This document shows positions 12,321 to 24,958 of a DNA stretch of 64,000 bases, piece after piece. Source of the stretch: Seriola aureovittata (lineage: Eukaryota > Chordata > Actinopteri > Carangiformes > Carangidae); contig NC_079378.1 of assembly GCF_021018895.1 (NCBI RefSeq), positions 10,475,501 to 10,539,500 on the forward strand, read 5' to 3'. The first letter of the stretch is position 1. The number at the start of each line of letters is the position of its first letter. Below the pieces are notes generated by a model, which did not search any database, had not been told where the DNA came from, and saw only the letters and a program-made list of their open reading frames with translations. Both the position numbers and the translations under genes were made by a program.

Positions 12321-13959
12321 AACAAACATGTACCAACAGCTGCGTGAACATGCTACTTACAAGCCATTTGTGTCTGCCCTAGAAAACAATTAACCTTGAA
12401 CAGAACGAATGGAATTCAAAGGCAGAGTATTGAACGGCGCATGCAGAGCAGGGAGATCCTGCTGTTGCTCATTAGTGACGTACAAAACATGTACAGATAT
12501 GGAACAGTGCGGCATGTTTACATAAACATGAAGGCTTGTACTATTCAAGAAAATTGGCTGTGTTTCTATACATATCCAATGTTTATGTATGAGTGATATG
12601 GTGATGGATGGCCTCCATCAGTATGTTTTGTTTCAGATGAATATATATCACATTGGCTGTACCTGTGTTTCCTTATTTGCATTTTAAAACAAAATATTTG
12701 TAGTCTAACGTGTGTGTCTAATACCGTGTTGGTCTTCAAATGATTCAGCAGATGACTGGATCATTTCAGCTGGAATGTGAGTTGTGACTTGGTCCTCAGC
12801 TCAGTGACACTTGGGCAGCTGGGATAGAGGGTGAATGGATGGGAGACGAGAGCTTTCTTTAAGCTTCATCAAGTCCCTATGATATTGCTGAAGAAACAGA
12901 CAAATAGACAGAAGAACAGAGGAGAGACAGGAGAGAAGTGTGGTGATCAGGGGAAGAACTGTAAGACTCACACAGACAAAGAAAATAGAGCTGGTTACGT
13001 TAATTCTGATTCTTAAACGTGTTTTTAAATGATTGTAAATGCATAAAGGTTGCTCCAATTGGTCCTTATGAAAAAAAAACCTCAAATAAATGGTTAACAA
13101 TGGCTCAGTTCCATTCTACTGTTCCACTGAGCGGTAGCAGTGAGCCAGTAAGCACAATTGGACAGTGGCGTACCCCGACGGCATGTCATCCCAAGATTGC
13201 GCATATCAACTGTCCCCCAGTGTGACAGATAGCTGGAAAACAATGGGTGTTTGTCATGTGCTGTAGATAAGTGTTGCCCTTAAGTCACTGAAGGAGACTA
13301 GAATTATTTCCACAAGTGGCAAATATGAGAACCTGTAGCAGCTCTTACATGCTTGTGCTCCACCCACACAGGTGTTTCTACTTAAGTTGCCTGATTGAAG
13401 CTCTTCTTGAGACTGTGTCCACAAATTACAGCTGGTTGTTGTTGAAGGGTGATTGAGTCAAACTCTGTTAGTTGCACCTGCACCAGATGTGGAGAAACTT
13501 ACACATCTGTTCCAAGAACAGTTTTAGTTGCGTACTAATTTATCTCTGTCATAAAAATGATAAATATAGGCAGAACACTGGAGTTATTGTTCATGGTGCA
13601 AATGAGCTCTATTATTAGTCAATATAATTATTATATCATTGGATAAGGTATGTTACACACATCATTCTTCTGAAGTCATAATAAATGAATGCAAGTAGAT
13701 TATTGCAGTATTTTCTATATCTTTAACCGGTTTGGTGGCATTTACAATTTGTCACATTTTGAGCTTACCTGTTGGTTATTATTTCCTATTTCTTTTCTGT
13801 ATCTGTGTAACCATGCATGCTTGATGTCTGCGTGTATTTTGTATGTGTGTTTGGGAAATTTAAAAGCTGTCTATCATCAAAACTAAATGCCTGACATCAC
13901 GGTGCAGACTGGGCTTTCACAGGAAGAAGAACATGAGTTTAATTGCAGTTTTGACTCTA

Positions 13960-14112
13960 AACCAACCGACTTAATTGCCCACAGGTGTGAATGAGGGTTC
14001 TAATTGTGTTGACACTGTAAGTGATCAGTAACCTGTCCGTGGTGTGATCCTGCTGTCCACCCAGCTCATGCTGGGATATGTCTGTCCTTGATCCTAAAAT
14101 GGATGGTTTGTA
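13960..14112 (+). repeat. Diverged teleost dispersed repeat
   Basis: The blocks AATTGCCCACAGGTGTGAATG, AGTAACCTGTCCGTGGTGTG, CATGCTGGGATATGTCTG and AAAATGGATGG occur in the order of a common fish repeat whose consensus ends in a run of GATGGA. I do not assign a class. The copy is old, with indels. Confidence 0.5.
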
Positions 14113-15344
14113 AAAACATAATAAAGAAGGTTGGGCAATGAGTAAAATTGTAATTTTTCGATTTTATATTTGAATTAATTAAAACAACTGTGTATTCCAT
14201 TAGGGAATACACTGGTCTGTGAGCTCTGGTTTTAATTACTCAGGAATCACAGCAATACTTTGGATTTCAGCATTAATTGGAAATCTATTTTATTTTATTT
14301 ATTTATTTATTTTTAGGAGGGGGTTAAAGCAATGTTTTCCCAGCCCTCCCTAATGAGCTTAGTCACTTTCACAGAGCAGACAATAGCTGCATGCAGTTGA
14401 CTTCCTACTCTTGTTTTTTCTGCAAACATGGGGATTAGACATCAGTGAATGTGTAGGTGAAGTTAAGCACCTGGATCAGATTGATATTCAGCAGCATTTG
14501 TGACTCGATATCGCTGAACTCATTACCATTTGTTCACTGTTCATGCAATTATCTCTCAATACAAAGAAAAATTGCATGTCTCACAATTGTGAAGGACAGC
14601 ACAGCATATAATTATATCAACATCATAGACATGAACATCATATTAAATCACTAGAGCTGCCGCATTATCAATAGTTGTGTGAAATTGATTATTCTTTTGT
14701 AGGTTGGCTTAAGTCAATCATGTAATCATGTGTTAAGCTAAACCTCTACACTGGAAATAACATCAATTGATTTCAGTCTTGAGTAATCAGCAATAATTAG
14801 TTATGGTAAATGATTGTTTTTCAGAAAGCCGATCAAGAAGTCCAAATTACTATCATGTTTGACAAGAGGGAAAATACATGTGTTGTGCTGCTAAGAAATT
14901 ATAGTTTTCTGTTTGCTGCCTTTCTACAAGAGTTCAGCTCTTGGCCCGAACAGTCTTTGCCTGAGTCTTTCTCTTCTAACAGGCTCTGAATCAGGGGTCT
15001 GAAGTTAAATGGTTTATTGTTACGATTTTTCAGGGAGTACTATCAGTGGGGAGAGGTTTAAAGAGTGTTTGTATTGGGTATGTAATGTTAGGTGAGTGCT
15101 ACAGCATTCCCCCTTTATAAGTCTTCAAATTTAGTCTGTTGAGAGTCTCGTGAGCAGATTGCAATTTTTAACTTTATACTCTGACCATTCAGTTCCTCAT
15201 GTTGATGTGGTGTGTCATGTTTTAACATCAAGTTATAATCTTTAAGATTTTTATAAAATTAAAACCCATTTTTGATAATTTATGCCATTTTCTTTTCAGC
15301 AGTTAGCCAATAAATGTATTTACATTCTGTAACAGCCTTTCAGT

Positions 15345-15415
15345 TAGAGCTAAAATGATCAGTCGATTAATTGATTAGTTGACTGACTAAAATTTTATCA
15401 GCATCTATTCTGTAT
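15345..15415. mobile_element. Terminal fragment of the hAT-like repeat family
   Basis: GAGCTAAAATGATCAGTCG, followed by ATTAATTGATTAGTTGACTG, matches the outer end of the family represented at 11646 and 52305. Only about 70 bp is recognisable. Confidence 0.45.
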
Positions 15416-17344
15416 TAAATCTGGCTACAATCTCTCCCAAACCATAACCAAGTGCTGTGTAATCGAGAAAGTGTAATCATACTGCAGTCATCACGAGTGG
15501 ATATTGTACCTCAAGACTGGATATTTTGATGGAAAACAAATAAGTTGTCTGTGAACATTTTACTGATATGTTCAGTGTAAACATATGTGACTTGCCAAAC
15601 ATGTGAATTGACATACCCTCATTATGTTAATAGAAACATAATCCAATCACAATTATGTGACGTGTGTTGCAGTTTAGTTGTAGATAAACATAATTGCAGG
15701 GAGTAATGAAACAAGAAGGAGCAGCCACAATCAGCTGTTATTTACTTTATATCAAAACGTGTTTGTTCTGTTGCAAACCCCAGTTGGTTCTCTGTGTTTC
15801 TGACAAAGTGGCTGCTCAAGCAGTGTGTGCTGTGGTATTAAACTGCACTTGTGTTACCATGGTAACCACAGATATTGCCAAATCAACCAGGACTATAATT
15901 TACTATTATGTCTTTTAACAGATGGTTAAACATTCACTTTGTGTTAAGTTTGGGCTGAAAGATTTTGTGAGGATTCAGGTCCTAGCTGCCTGGCTGAGCT
16001 AAGGCGTTTGGGCTGCGGCCGACATTTCAAGCCTATATTACACATTATGATTTACTGCACTGCACAGCAGGGGTCAGTCTATATACTGTCTATATTGTAA
16101 TTAGCACATTTTGTGGAAATTCTCTTGACGAACCACATATAGACAAAATAGTGAGATGGCAATGTATTTTAATTGATTACTTAAATAAATTAAGCACTTG
16201 AAAAATCAAGGTACTTCATCACATGGACACAGTAATCCTGTAAATCTTGCTCATTGATTCCCTCATTCAACAGTCTAGAACAATCTGAGACATTGTCGTA
16301 ATGCTCAGCCTGCACAGTTGGAACAAGCACCTCTCTCAAATGAGGCAGACTTTTCAAAGTGTGAAACATGGACCTGGGGGGAGGCAAAAGTGTCTTGCAA
16401 TGTACGCCAAACCCGGCCTACCAGCACAGACACAGGTGGGAGACAGTGACAACACACACAACCTCTCAATTGGCAGCACTCTGGTGCAACAGCTGTGCCA
16501 GGAGAACAGATACGGCACAGCCAAAACCAAAACTGGTGCCTGAGGGAAGCTTGAATGTCTGAAAGAAACAAACATGAATCTGAAGCCTCGCCTCTCAGTT
16601 GCTCTCATTAACCCATCCTCTTGTACGAAAAAATTGCAGAAAGATTACAGATTAAATGTCGTTTAGATGGTCATTGATTGAATTTGTGTGAACAAGTTCA
16701 GCATTGCGTTCCGTTAAAGGACAGAAGATGTGATGTGTGTCTCTCTGCGGGCAGAGTGTGTGGTTATATACCACAGCCATCAGTCAAGATTTTAATAATT
16801 GACCTTTCCATCCATCTGGCATTCCATAACATCCACATGTCACACCAGCCCCCTTCTCATTTTCTAATGAAATGCCCTGGGGCCAAACCACAAGAGCTGG
16901 CTTCTGCACTGCTGTATTATGATCTCTGGGGTGGATTTTTCTCTGGAGTGGATTTAACATTGTTTCCACAGTGTTTTTACAGGTTTAAACATGTCCAAAG
17001 ATGTTCAACATGGACATCTGTGGGCCTGTGAGAGTGCAGGAGGAAATTACATTTTTCTTTTTTTTTTTTTTTTTCATAAATTGATTGAATTGAACATCCT
17101 TCTTGTCACCAGGTTACAAGACAGGCATTACTTATGCACTGCATGAGAGAGTCTTGGCAGAACTACAATTCCACAACTCCTATGGAGGAAAGTCAAGAAA
17201 TGAATTTAAAAAAGCAATCTGTGTGTGTTTCTGTGTGTGTGTGCTGTATATTAAGCTAGAATAATCACAGTATAATGAATGTGGTTTCAGTTGGTACTAA
17301 TATACAGCTGTTTATATTTTTGTTCTCAAATATATGTAATATGT
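15416..17344. other. Non-coding stretch, nothing firmly recognised
   Basis: The segment near 16290-16610 is GC-richer and is open in several frames on both strands. None of the predicted peptides resembles a known family, and overlapping frames on both strands point to composition rather than coding. A poly-T run lies at about 17057-17074. Confidence 0.45.
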
Positions 17345-17528
17345 GGGGCGCCTCGGTGGCTCACCTGGTGGAGAGCGTGCAACATGGGCTTGTACCTAAC
17401 TGCGTTCGAATCCGACCCATGGCCCTTTGCTGCATGTCGCATGTCTCATCCTCAATCTCTCTCTCCCTGATCTTCCTGTCTATCTTTCACTGTACTGTCA
17501 CAAAAATGCCCAAAAAGATAAATTAAAA
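17345..17528 (+). mobile_element. tRNA-derived SINE, plus strand
   Basis: The head starts GGGGCGCC and contains an A-box-like TGGCTCACCTGG (17357-17368) and a B-box-like CGTTCGAATCC (17403-17413), the internal RNA polymerase III promoter of a tRNA gene. The body continues CCCTTTGCTGCATGTC, then a pyrimidine-rich segment with CTGTC and CACTGT blocks, and an A-rich tail around AAAATGCCCAAAAAGAT. This is the common teleost tRNA-head SINE layout, and it shares its body with the minus-strand copy near 62.3 kb. The head shows mutations and no clean target-site duplication was found, so it is probably old. It is not a functional tRNA gene, because the sequence between the boxes does not fold as a complete cloverleaf. 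Confidence 0.8.
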
Positions 17529-20138
17529 AATGTATATATACTATGTAAAATAAAAAGTGTAAGTCCCTTCCTTTGCTACATACTTTTTTCACTTTGATGT
17601 GGTTAAAGGAATCCTGCACCAAAACCCTCTCCCCCTTCAGGCTTGAAAACTGGCTGTGAAAATGTTGTAACTTGCATGCCCACGGATGATGACAGCTGTA
17701 GTCAGCTTGAATTCATGGAGGTTACCATTGGTTCAAATAGTAACAGATTCAAGGTGGATATGTCAGAAACTTTTGGAACTTAATTCGCTATTCCTGCTCC
17801 TGTATGGTCAATATACTCTACATAGGTAAAAAATACACAGCTTCTGTTGCATGTGAGCATGGTTAGCTGTTTATGTCCTACATGCTTCATTCCCATCCCC
17901 TCTGTCTTTAAGTTCTGAAAAGAAGCTGCTGCTGAGAAGTGATGTGTCTGAGTGAGAAAAGGTTGGTATGCTATTTATCAGTGGCTGGTAAAAACATCAG
18001 TGGAATACTAATAGCTACTTTTCTATCTCACATTCACTCCAATTTTGTCTGTTAGGCTGCCTTACCTGCATGACTTATTTCTGGCGTACTATGCTCCGAC
18101 TTTATCTAGCATCTCTCTGCGGCTACTTCATTTTCCCTTGTGTCTGAGCCTGAGAAGTGAGCTCTGCATGCTCCCTGTCTCATCTTTGTCTTCCCAACAC
18201 TCTCCACCGCATCAGAGGCGAGTCGTGCTCCAAGCTATGTGCCGTGCCTGTAGGGAATCTCGTCAGTCACCCAGACCTAGGACACCTCCTGACAAGGTCA
18301 CAGAGGTCTGCCATTCTGAGATTAAAACAGCTCCATCCATCCAGCGAGTTCCCCCTCCGGGCAGCCATTATCATAGCAGATCGCCATGCCAAAAAGCTCA
18401 AATGGATATGTAGTGCACAGGCTGTGACCTTCCAACAGACTGCTGTCATTTTCAGGTCTCTCTGTCTTGTGAGATGGTGATGGTTGGTGCTCATAGTGCG
18501 CCGCTCTTTTGTGTAAGTGGGGAATGATGATGTTTCGAGTGGGAAGTTCATAATTTCATGTTTGTCCTTTTTTAGTGTGGTTGAAAACAGAAGGTCACCT
18601 GAAAAAATGTATCCTTCTTTTGCCAATTCTCGTGTCGTCTGTGCTGTTTTCAGTGTTTATGTTTATTTATGTACGTGTGTGTGGCATCAGCTCGAGCCAG
18701 GCCAACAGCAGGGATGGGCAGGCAGCCTGGTTAAGGTCTCGGCGCCCAAAGGTTTCACACAAACACAGCTGTCAAAACTGGCACACAAGCCTTGTTAGTG
18801 CTTACTAGTGCGCACACGTTTGCTTGTGTGAGTTTTGTTTGACTCATGGTTCGCCCTGGGAATAAAAGGGCAGTCTGGCAAGGGGACCTCGGAGCACTCA
18901 AGCTTTTATCCGTCCATCCATTATTTCTTTTGTGATGTTAAAAATGAAGTCTAGACAAGGGAGAGAAAAATATTCCAGACACTACACCACCACTTCACTG
19001 CACTTGATCATCTCATGAACAGTGATAAATGTTAAATGCTGCTACTGATCATCTCCTCCCTTTAACTGCGGTGTGTGTGTGTGTGTGTGTGTGTGTTTTA
19101 AATAAACACTGATTGCAGCACATGACAGAAAATGTGCAGACAATCTGTCACACTGGAAACTATTACATTGAGACTTTCTTGTTTAGAACACTGGAAGTGG
19201 AATAAAGTTGTACACCAAAGTAGTCCCAGTTCACTTTCCTAGTTTGAAATGTAAAACGGTCTCCCTTGCAGCCATAAAGCGATCTAACCCGGTAGCATCT
19301 AGTGTAAAATACAGTGCACAGGTCTGCAAACAAACCCATCTGTTTGTTTCTAGTAAGTGCACTAATTACTGTGATTATGTTAATGTCTTCTAATGGGGTT
19401 ATGATTTATTGATATTTAAATTTAACATAAAGCACCTTTTGAAGGGATATTTATTTGGATACATTAATGCATTTACTAGTACTGTTGTCTGATGAGAAAA
19501 CAATTTTTGCTTTTGTCTTTGCACAACAGGCATCTTTGTCAGCTTTGTCTTTTGGGTTTGTCATGTAGGGGAGCGAGAATAATTGATTTACATACAAACT
19601 GTGATTCTTGTCTTTTCAGTGGATTCCTAAAATTCTTCATTCTGGATTTAATAACTTTGCAAAATGCTGGTTAAGTATTATTAATACATTGTTTGTCATC
19701 GCCCAGAGACTAATGTTAATGAAGTAAACCAACCAACGCATACTGCACCACATTGCTAAACTTCAAACCAACTGATTGGGTGAAAAAAATAACTAGGCCC
19801 ATTTCATTTAAAAAAACTGCTCCTGTACAGTGCTATGAATAATGATACTAATAATTATAATGAATTTTCTGGTGCTGGCATTGCAGCAGAGATGGTGTTC
19901 TCCACAACTGATGACATAATGTTAGCAAAGAGTAGAAGCATTCATCTGATTTGATTTGCATTTTCAATTCAACAAAAAAGAGTTAAAATATTGCAGTGGA
20001 ATACTTCATCACGTTTTTCATGTGGTTTTCCACCGTTTGAGATTTGATACATCCATCTCCTTACATTTGTATAACAGCAGTGCATGCATTAATTTGCATT
20101 TTCCTTTGCCAGTTTTGTGGAAATTCGTTTTAAATTTG
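17529..20138. other. Non-coding stretch with an unexplained GC-rich open segment
   Basis: Contains a GC-richer region at 18045-18480 that is open in two plus-strand frames and one minus-strand frame and begins with a strong acceptor-like tract. None of the peptides is recognised. A (GT)n array lies at 19070-19096. The remainder is unique AT-rich DNA. Confidence 0.45.
19070..19096. repeat. (GT)n microsatellite
   Basis: About 13 GT units ending in TTTTAAATAAAC. Simple sequence repeat. Confidence 0.85.
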
Positions 20139-20336
20139 AGCTACATTTGGACAGAAACTTGGCTGTAGACCAACCTCTTCTACTGAAGAATCTGGACACT
20201 CAGCCAGAGGCTGTGGTGAGCAGAACTTGCATTATTACAGGCAGAAGACCTATAGCATGTTTCCAAATAATTGCAGGCAACATTTTCAGATTAAAAAAAC
20301 AGCCATATTCTTTTCTCTGTTTTTATTGTTGTTCAG
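20139..20336 (+). repeat. Dispersed repeat, copy 1 (plus orientation)
   Basis: This segment matches the reverse complement of 24767-24958 over most of its length. Shared blocks include GCTACATTTGGA, GAAACTTG, ACTCAGCCAG, GGCTGTGGT, ATTATTACAGG, AGAAGACCTATA, CATGTTTCCAAAT, ATTGCAGG and CATTTTCAGATT. Translating either copy gives the shared peptide pieces IITGRRPI and CFQIIAG, but stops and indels show no real protein. The class is unknown to me; a MITE or SINE-like fragment is possible. Confidence 0.75.
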
Positions 20337-21104
20337 GCAGAGGGGGACCAGTTAGCTTAACTGCCAGTTGTGTTTCATATTACACTAAAGTGGACTAAAC
20401 TCATTCATAATCCATCAACTCATTGGACATGAGTGAATGCTTTATGCACAATAAGAGCCTGTGGATAACACTCAGCACTTTGCTGACCACAAATTTGAAA
20501 CTTAATTTCTCACGCCTCAGAGGTGAGTCAAAATAAATGCTCATGAGACATTCTTTTGAGTTGACCAGGTAACCTTAGATATTCAAACCTCAACCAGCAA
20601 CTTATGAGCAAAAGTAAGATATACATCTAACCTGTCTCATCCAGTGAACTACATAAAAAGATGTTTTCAGAGCAGGAGGGATTACTGACACCAAGGGGAT
20701 ATTTCATCTGTTATGTTACATCACATGTAACTGTTCTGTACTGACATGAAACATCAATCTTTCACTGCTTTGTTTTTCTTAAGTTTCAATAACATCTTAG
20801 CCTTCCTGCCTGCTGTTCTTCTCCCTTTCTTCTTCACCACAGCTTGTTCCATATTTAGACGGCATTAAATCCGAATTGATGAGAGAGGGAGTTTGTGTGC
20901 GTTTGTCTACCCTAGAGCTACTCGGGGACTAGTGGGGGCAGGGATGGGGAGATTGGGGCGTCTAATGTGAGTGTGAGGATAGTGCGCGTTTGTGTATGAA
21001 CATTGTCAGGAGGGTTGCCAAGGCACGGGCAGCATGTGCCGGGGGGGTGGGGGGGGGGCTGGGATGCATTTGTTTGGAGATGAATATGTGAATGTGTGTG
21101 TGCG

Positions 21105-21106
<2 letters not shown>
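20337..21106. other. Non-coding stretch, nothing recognised
   Basis: Unique sequence ending in G-rich DNA (a run of G near 21041-21058) just before the long (AC)n array. A donor-like site (CAGAG then GTGAGT at about 20522) has no supported coding exon before it. Confidence 0.45.

Positions 21107-21179
<73 letters not shown>
21107..21179. repeat. (AC)n microsatellite, about 36 units
   Basis: Perfect AC dinucleotides flanked by a G-rich stretch upstream and ACATAC downstream. All open frames of Cys-Val or His-Thr repeats here come from the array. Confidence 0.95.
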
Positions 21180-21183
<4 letters not shown>

Positions 21184-22230
21184 TACATGATGTGTCTAAT
21201 TGGCAGAAGACAGCTGCTGCCAACCAGAAAACCAATGTGAAAGTACTCATCGTGCTTTGGCCCACAGGCAGCCACGCCACACTTAACAATTTACCCTCAT
21301 CGTAATGAGCGCAAATGTGCAGCGAATTCATTTCCCATCTAAAGCGTTTTATTTACAAGTCATATAGCAGCACAAGAGCTAACAACCTTTTGATTGTCAT
21401 AATCTTCTCATCATAGATATGGAATATTGTCTTTGCTCTATTTCAAAGATTCATTAGCCTAGTATCAAGTTGAAATGCTTGGTTCCTGAGCAGCCAGGAA
21501 AGGGATTATAGTTTACTGTTATGGGTTGGTTATTCCCATGAAATTGTCAAGTGGGTTCTCAAGTATGCACATTATACCAATTCATAGTAAACATTATTAG
21601 TTACGGTCACTTCCTGTGCCCTCTAAGAGGGCCTCAGTGGTGTGTGTGTGTGTGTGTGTGTGTAAATGCACATTAATGGTGTACTGTTTGACTCCAACAG
21701 TAAATTTGATTAAATATTTCATTATTTCAGAAAGCATTCAATGCAGTGCAACTTCTCACAATCAGTTTTTATACAAATGTGTTTAATTACCTGTGATACT
21801 TGCAAATAGTACAGAAGCACAGTTTTTCTTCGTCATGACTTCAGTCATCAAATACAGGCCAATGGTTCAAAGACTGAAATTCACTGAAATGACAACAGCT
21901 CAGTCTGTGGTACGGACATGACATGCCGACCAGGCACCGGTCCAGTGCCTTCAAATAAAATTTTTGAATTTGATACCTGAGCTGCCACTAGTTTTAATTC
22001 CATCTAGGAAGTTCCATCTATTTTTGTATAATGCAATGTTATCCATTTCTCTAAGGATTGAATTTTTCACATTATTGCAGCAATATATGATGAAAATAAT
22101 GATAATGGATAATAAATTGACTGCCGTCGGTTACATTTCAAATACAAACATTGAATGCTGCAACACACTTTTTTATTAGTCAGTGTTTCAATTGAACCTT
22201 GGTCAAGGGTACTTAGCTTGACTGCCAGTT
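21180..22230. other. Non-coding stretch with short (TG)n array
   Basis: Unique sequence with a (TG)n tract at about 21640-21662. No gene or recognisable mobile element was seen. Confidence 0.5.
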
Positions 22231-22303
22231 ATACATACATACATACATACATACATACATACATACATACATACATACATACATACATACATACATACAT
22301 ACA
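22231..22303. repeat. (ATAC)n tetranucleotide repeat, about 18 units
   Basis: Perfect ATAC/CATA units over roughly 73 bp, ending ACAGATATAT. Long pure tetranucleotide arrays are usually highly polymorphic in fish. Confidence 0.95.
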
Positions 22304-24227
22304 GATATATTTACTAGGTGGGTTTATTTAAGACTAAAAAAATCTATTCTAACAGTCCTGCTATAAATTCTAGCTTAATGTATGTTATAATGTTTAGTAT
22401 TTTTTTTTTTTAAACAGGTTTTAGAGAAATGTAGATTCAGTTAGGTCATTTTGGCAGGTACAGTTATAATGCTATTGAATTATACTGAGAAGTGTTCTTA
22501 GTATTTTGTCTACCCTATTTGAATCAGTAACACTAAATATTAACTACTAAATATTGGAAACATCAGTCAGAAGATATAAAACAGTTAAACTGCAGTCTCC
22601 AAAATGACCGTAAAGTTTCAACTCTGAAACAGTTTCAACACAAACTGAACATTATAGCTGTCGCAAAAGTAGGATTTATTGCTTTACTGTTGTATTACAC
22701 TGCATTATTTTTAGCTAGGTGTATCTAATAGCCTGGCAACTGAGTATATGTATGACTGAGTTTGAGTGTGCTTGGCACTGCAGGAACAGCATTAGAAAAG
22801 CACATCTAAAAGGTGCATTTTTCTACCCTCCTCCTTACCTAAATTCCAAAGTGTGTCCATCACAGTTGTTCATACTTAGCAGTAATGGTAACTGTGCTGT
22901 ATTCTGGGTTGTACAAGAAAACGAGTAGAAACCACAGTAGCAGAGAGAGAAACCAGATGTTATTCAAGATTATTTTGGAATTTGTGAATCAATTAATTTT
23001 GATTTCAACAATTGAAAATATGATAATCTAATATCTTTAAGACAATACTCAGTCATGCGCGAGGACAGCTTGAGAGTGTTGGGTTTATGTGGAAGGATCC
23101 CAGAGCAGAGAGAGAAGTGAGTGAAAGATGGTGAGGAGACAGATGGCTTGGTTGTTTACAGAACTCTGCAATAAGTGTCATAAGTTAGTAACTCATTACA
23201 ATGATCCTTTCAACGACTTGAAATAAACTGTCACTGATGCATGAAACATAAGCTGTCTCAGATTGTGTTGCACCCCACCCCCGTCTCCCTGCAGTGTCCC
23301 CTCTGCCCAGTAGATGGAAGCAAAGCCACATGTACCAATAGAGGGAGAAAAAAAAAATAGATGGGTGTGAGTTTCCCCAGATGGTGAGTGGCATGAAGGA
23401 GCTCTTCTGCCCTTCTTTCCCCAAGCAGGCAGACAGGTCCTTTCAACTCTCTTCAATCAAGTTTCCATAAAGGCAGAAAGAGACCCAGTGCTCCTTACAG
23501 CAGGAGCTGTGCAAGAGGTTCATTCCAAAGTGACAGATACCGCCCTTTCAGATCCAAGCAACCTGAACCCTGACAGGGAGAGCAGGACTGGAGAGGAAAA
23601 TGGAGAGAGCAAAGTGAGAGGGGAAGGCGATGGCAATGAGAAACCATAGATTTGATTACAAAATGCAGTTGGCACGAGGCCACGAGGTCTGGAAAACACA
23701 AAACGAAATAAAAGCAGAGGGTTGACTCAGGGATTCTGTACTTGTTCTTCTATGTACTGGCCCTTGATCCAGCTTTGAACCTGCAGTTTTTAAAGCCTTG
23801 GTTGTATGTAATACTGGCTCTCTACTGTTCTCTCTCCTGCTCCATCTCCCTCTCTAATTAATGCCCAGCTATGTGAAACCAGGATTAGATTAGGCCAGGG
23901 AAATCAATGGCTGACAGCGCAGAAAAAAAGAGGAGGAGATCAGTAAGCAAACCGTCACATTTTAATCAGGGTTGGTGAGGATTGGAAGTAATGGTGCAGC
24001 AGTGGTTCCCCTTTGAGGTTGAGTGAGTGTCTGTTTCAGTCGCATGCATGCATGTATGTGTACAAGGTGTGTGTAGGTCTACATTTGTAAGCCAGTGTCA
24101 AGGGCAGCTTATAAAGGACGTGTGTGTGATGTGTGTGGGAGAGGTTGGACCCTGAGGTTCCCACAGAAGGACCAACTGATCCTTGTAAGTCTTGGAGGCA
24201 TGCATGGCTACGCAAGACTGCAACCTT
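22304..24227. other. Non-coding stretch, nothing recognised
   Basis: AT-rich up to about 23040, then purine-rich around 23100-23650. The run of overlapping minus-strand frames at 23185-23701 reflects that purine bias, and none looks like a known protein. Confidence 0.5.

Positions 24228-24259
<32 letters not shown>
24228..24259. repeat. (AGC/CAG)n trinucleotide repeat, about 10 units
   Basis: Pure CAG-type units ending in AGTAGAAGTAGAAG. It yields poly-Ala or poly-Gln frames by chance, with no supporting gene structure around it. Confidence 0.9.
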
Positions 24260-24262
<3 letters not shown>

Positions 24263-24427
24263 AAGTAGAAGTCGTGGGAATGGGAGCTAACCAGCAGCGT
24301 GTTTTCACAAACTAGCCTCTAGTGGGAAAACACAACACTCGACTCTCCTTACATGATTTCACCAGGGTGCTGAATCCTGCAAATAAGACTGTGAAATTTG
24401 AATCCAGGACAGCAGTTTGCTGAAAAC

Positions 24428-24430
<3 letters not shown>

Positions 24431-24481
<51 letters not shown>
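24431..24481. repeat. Poly(A) tract of 51 bases
   Basis: An uninterrupted A run. I see no SINE, LINE or processed-gene body immediately upstream, so it is annotated only as a homopolymer. Length at such a site may also reflect sequencing or assembly uncertainty. Confidence 0.9.
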
Positions 24482-24483
<2 letters not shown>

Positions 24484-24766
24484 AATCTTGCCCTCACCAA
24501 AAACCCTACTCTTTTAATGTGAAAAAACATTGAAGCAGCTCGAGTCATATTGGTGCTCATCTTGAGGGCATGAGCAAGTGCTCCAGTGATCTTGCATTGA
24601 TAGCTCTGGTATACAGCAGAACTGAGCTATATTAAAGTACTCTGTTTATGCCTCAGTAATAGCTCTAATAGTCTGAACAGTGGGAAAGTGATTTAAGTTC
24701 AACTATATTGTTTTATGATTTGCAGTTAACTATTCAGTGTTCAATGTTAGTGAACTGCAAATCTGA

Positions 24767-24958
24767 CTGAACGACAATAAAAGCAGGGAAAATATCGTTT
24801 TTTTTTTTTTTTTTTTTTTTTCATTTTCAATCTGAAAATGTGACCTGCAATAATTTGGAAACATGTTATAGGTCTTCTTCCTGTAATAATGAAATGAAAG
24901 CTCTGCTGACCACAGCCACTGGCTGAGTGTACAGTCAAGTTTCCATCCAAATGTAGCA
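24767..24958 (-). repeat. Dispersed repeat, copy 2 (minus orientation)
   Basis: Reverse-complement partner of 20139-20336, carrying the same blocks in reverse order. It contains an internal poly-T run at about 24800-24821 (poly-A in element orientation) where copy 1 has only a short A run. The two copies form an inverted pair separated by about 4.4 kb. Confidence 0.75.

Larger units (their letters stand above)
11816..15344. other. Non-coding stretch with microsatellite and one diverged repeat
   Basis: Contains a T/A-rich tract at about 12038-12075, a (CA)n array at 12280-12315 and a diverged teleost repeat at 13960-14112. The rest is unique AT-rich sequence, with a TTTA-rich tract near 14288-14313. 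No protein-coding gene is supportable. Confidence 0.5.

Noticed and set aside
16190..16610. Cluster of overlapping frames on both strands
   Set aside because: Open frames on both strands over the same GC-richer patch point to composition. No peptide is recognised.
17345..17420. Possible tRNA gene
   Set aside because: A and B boxes are present but the cloverleaf is incomplete and a SINE body follows, so it is a tRNA-derived SINE.
20918..21331. 137-codon minus-strand frame rich in Cys-Val
   Set aside because: Generated by the (AC)n microsatellite; both strands and all frames are open there.
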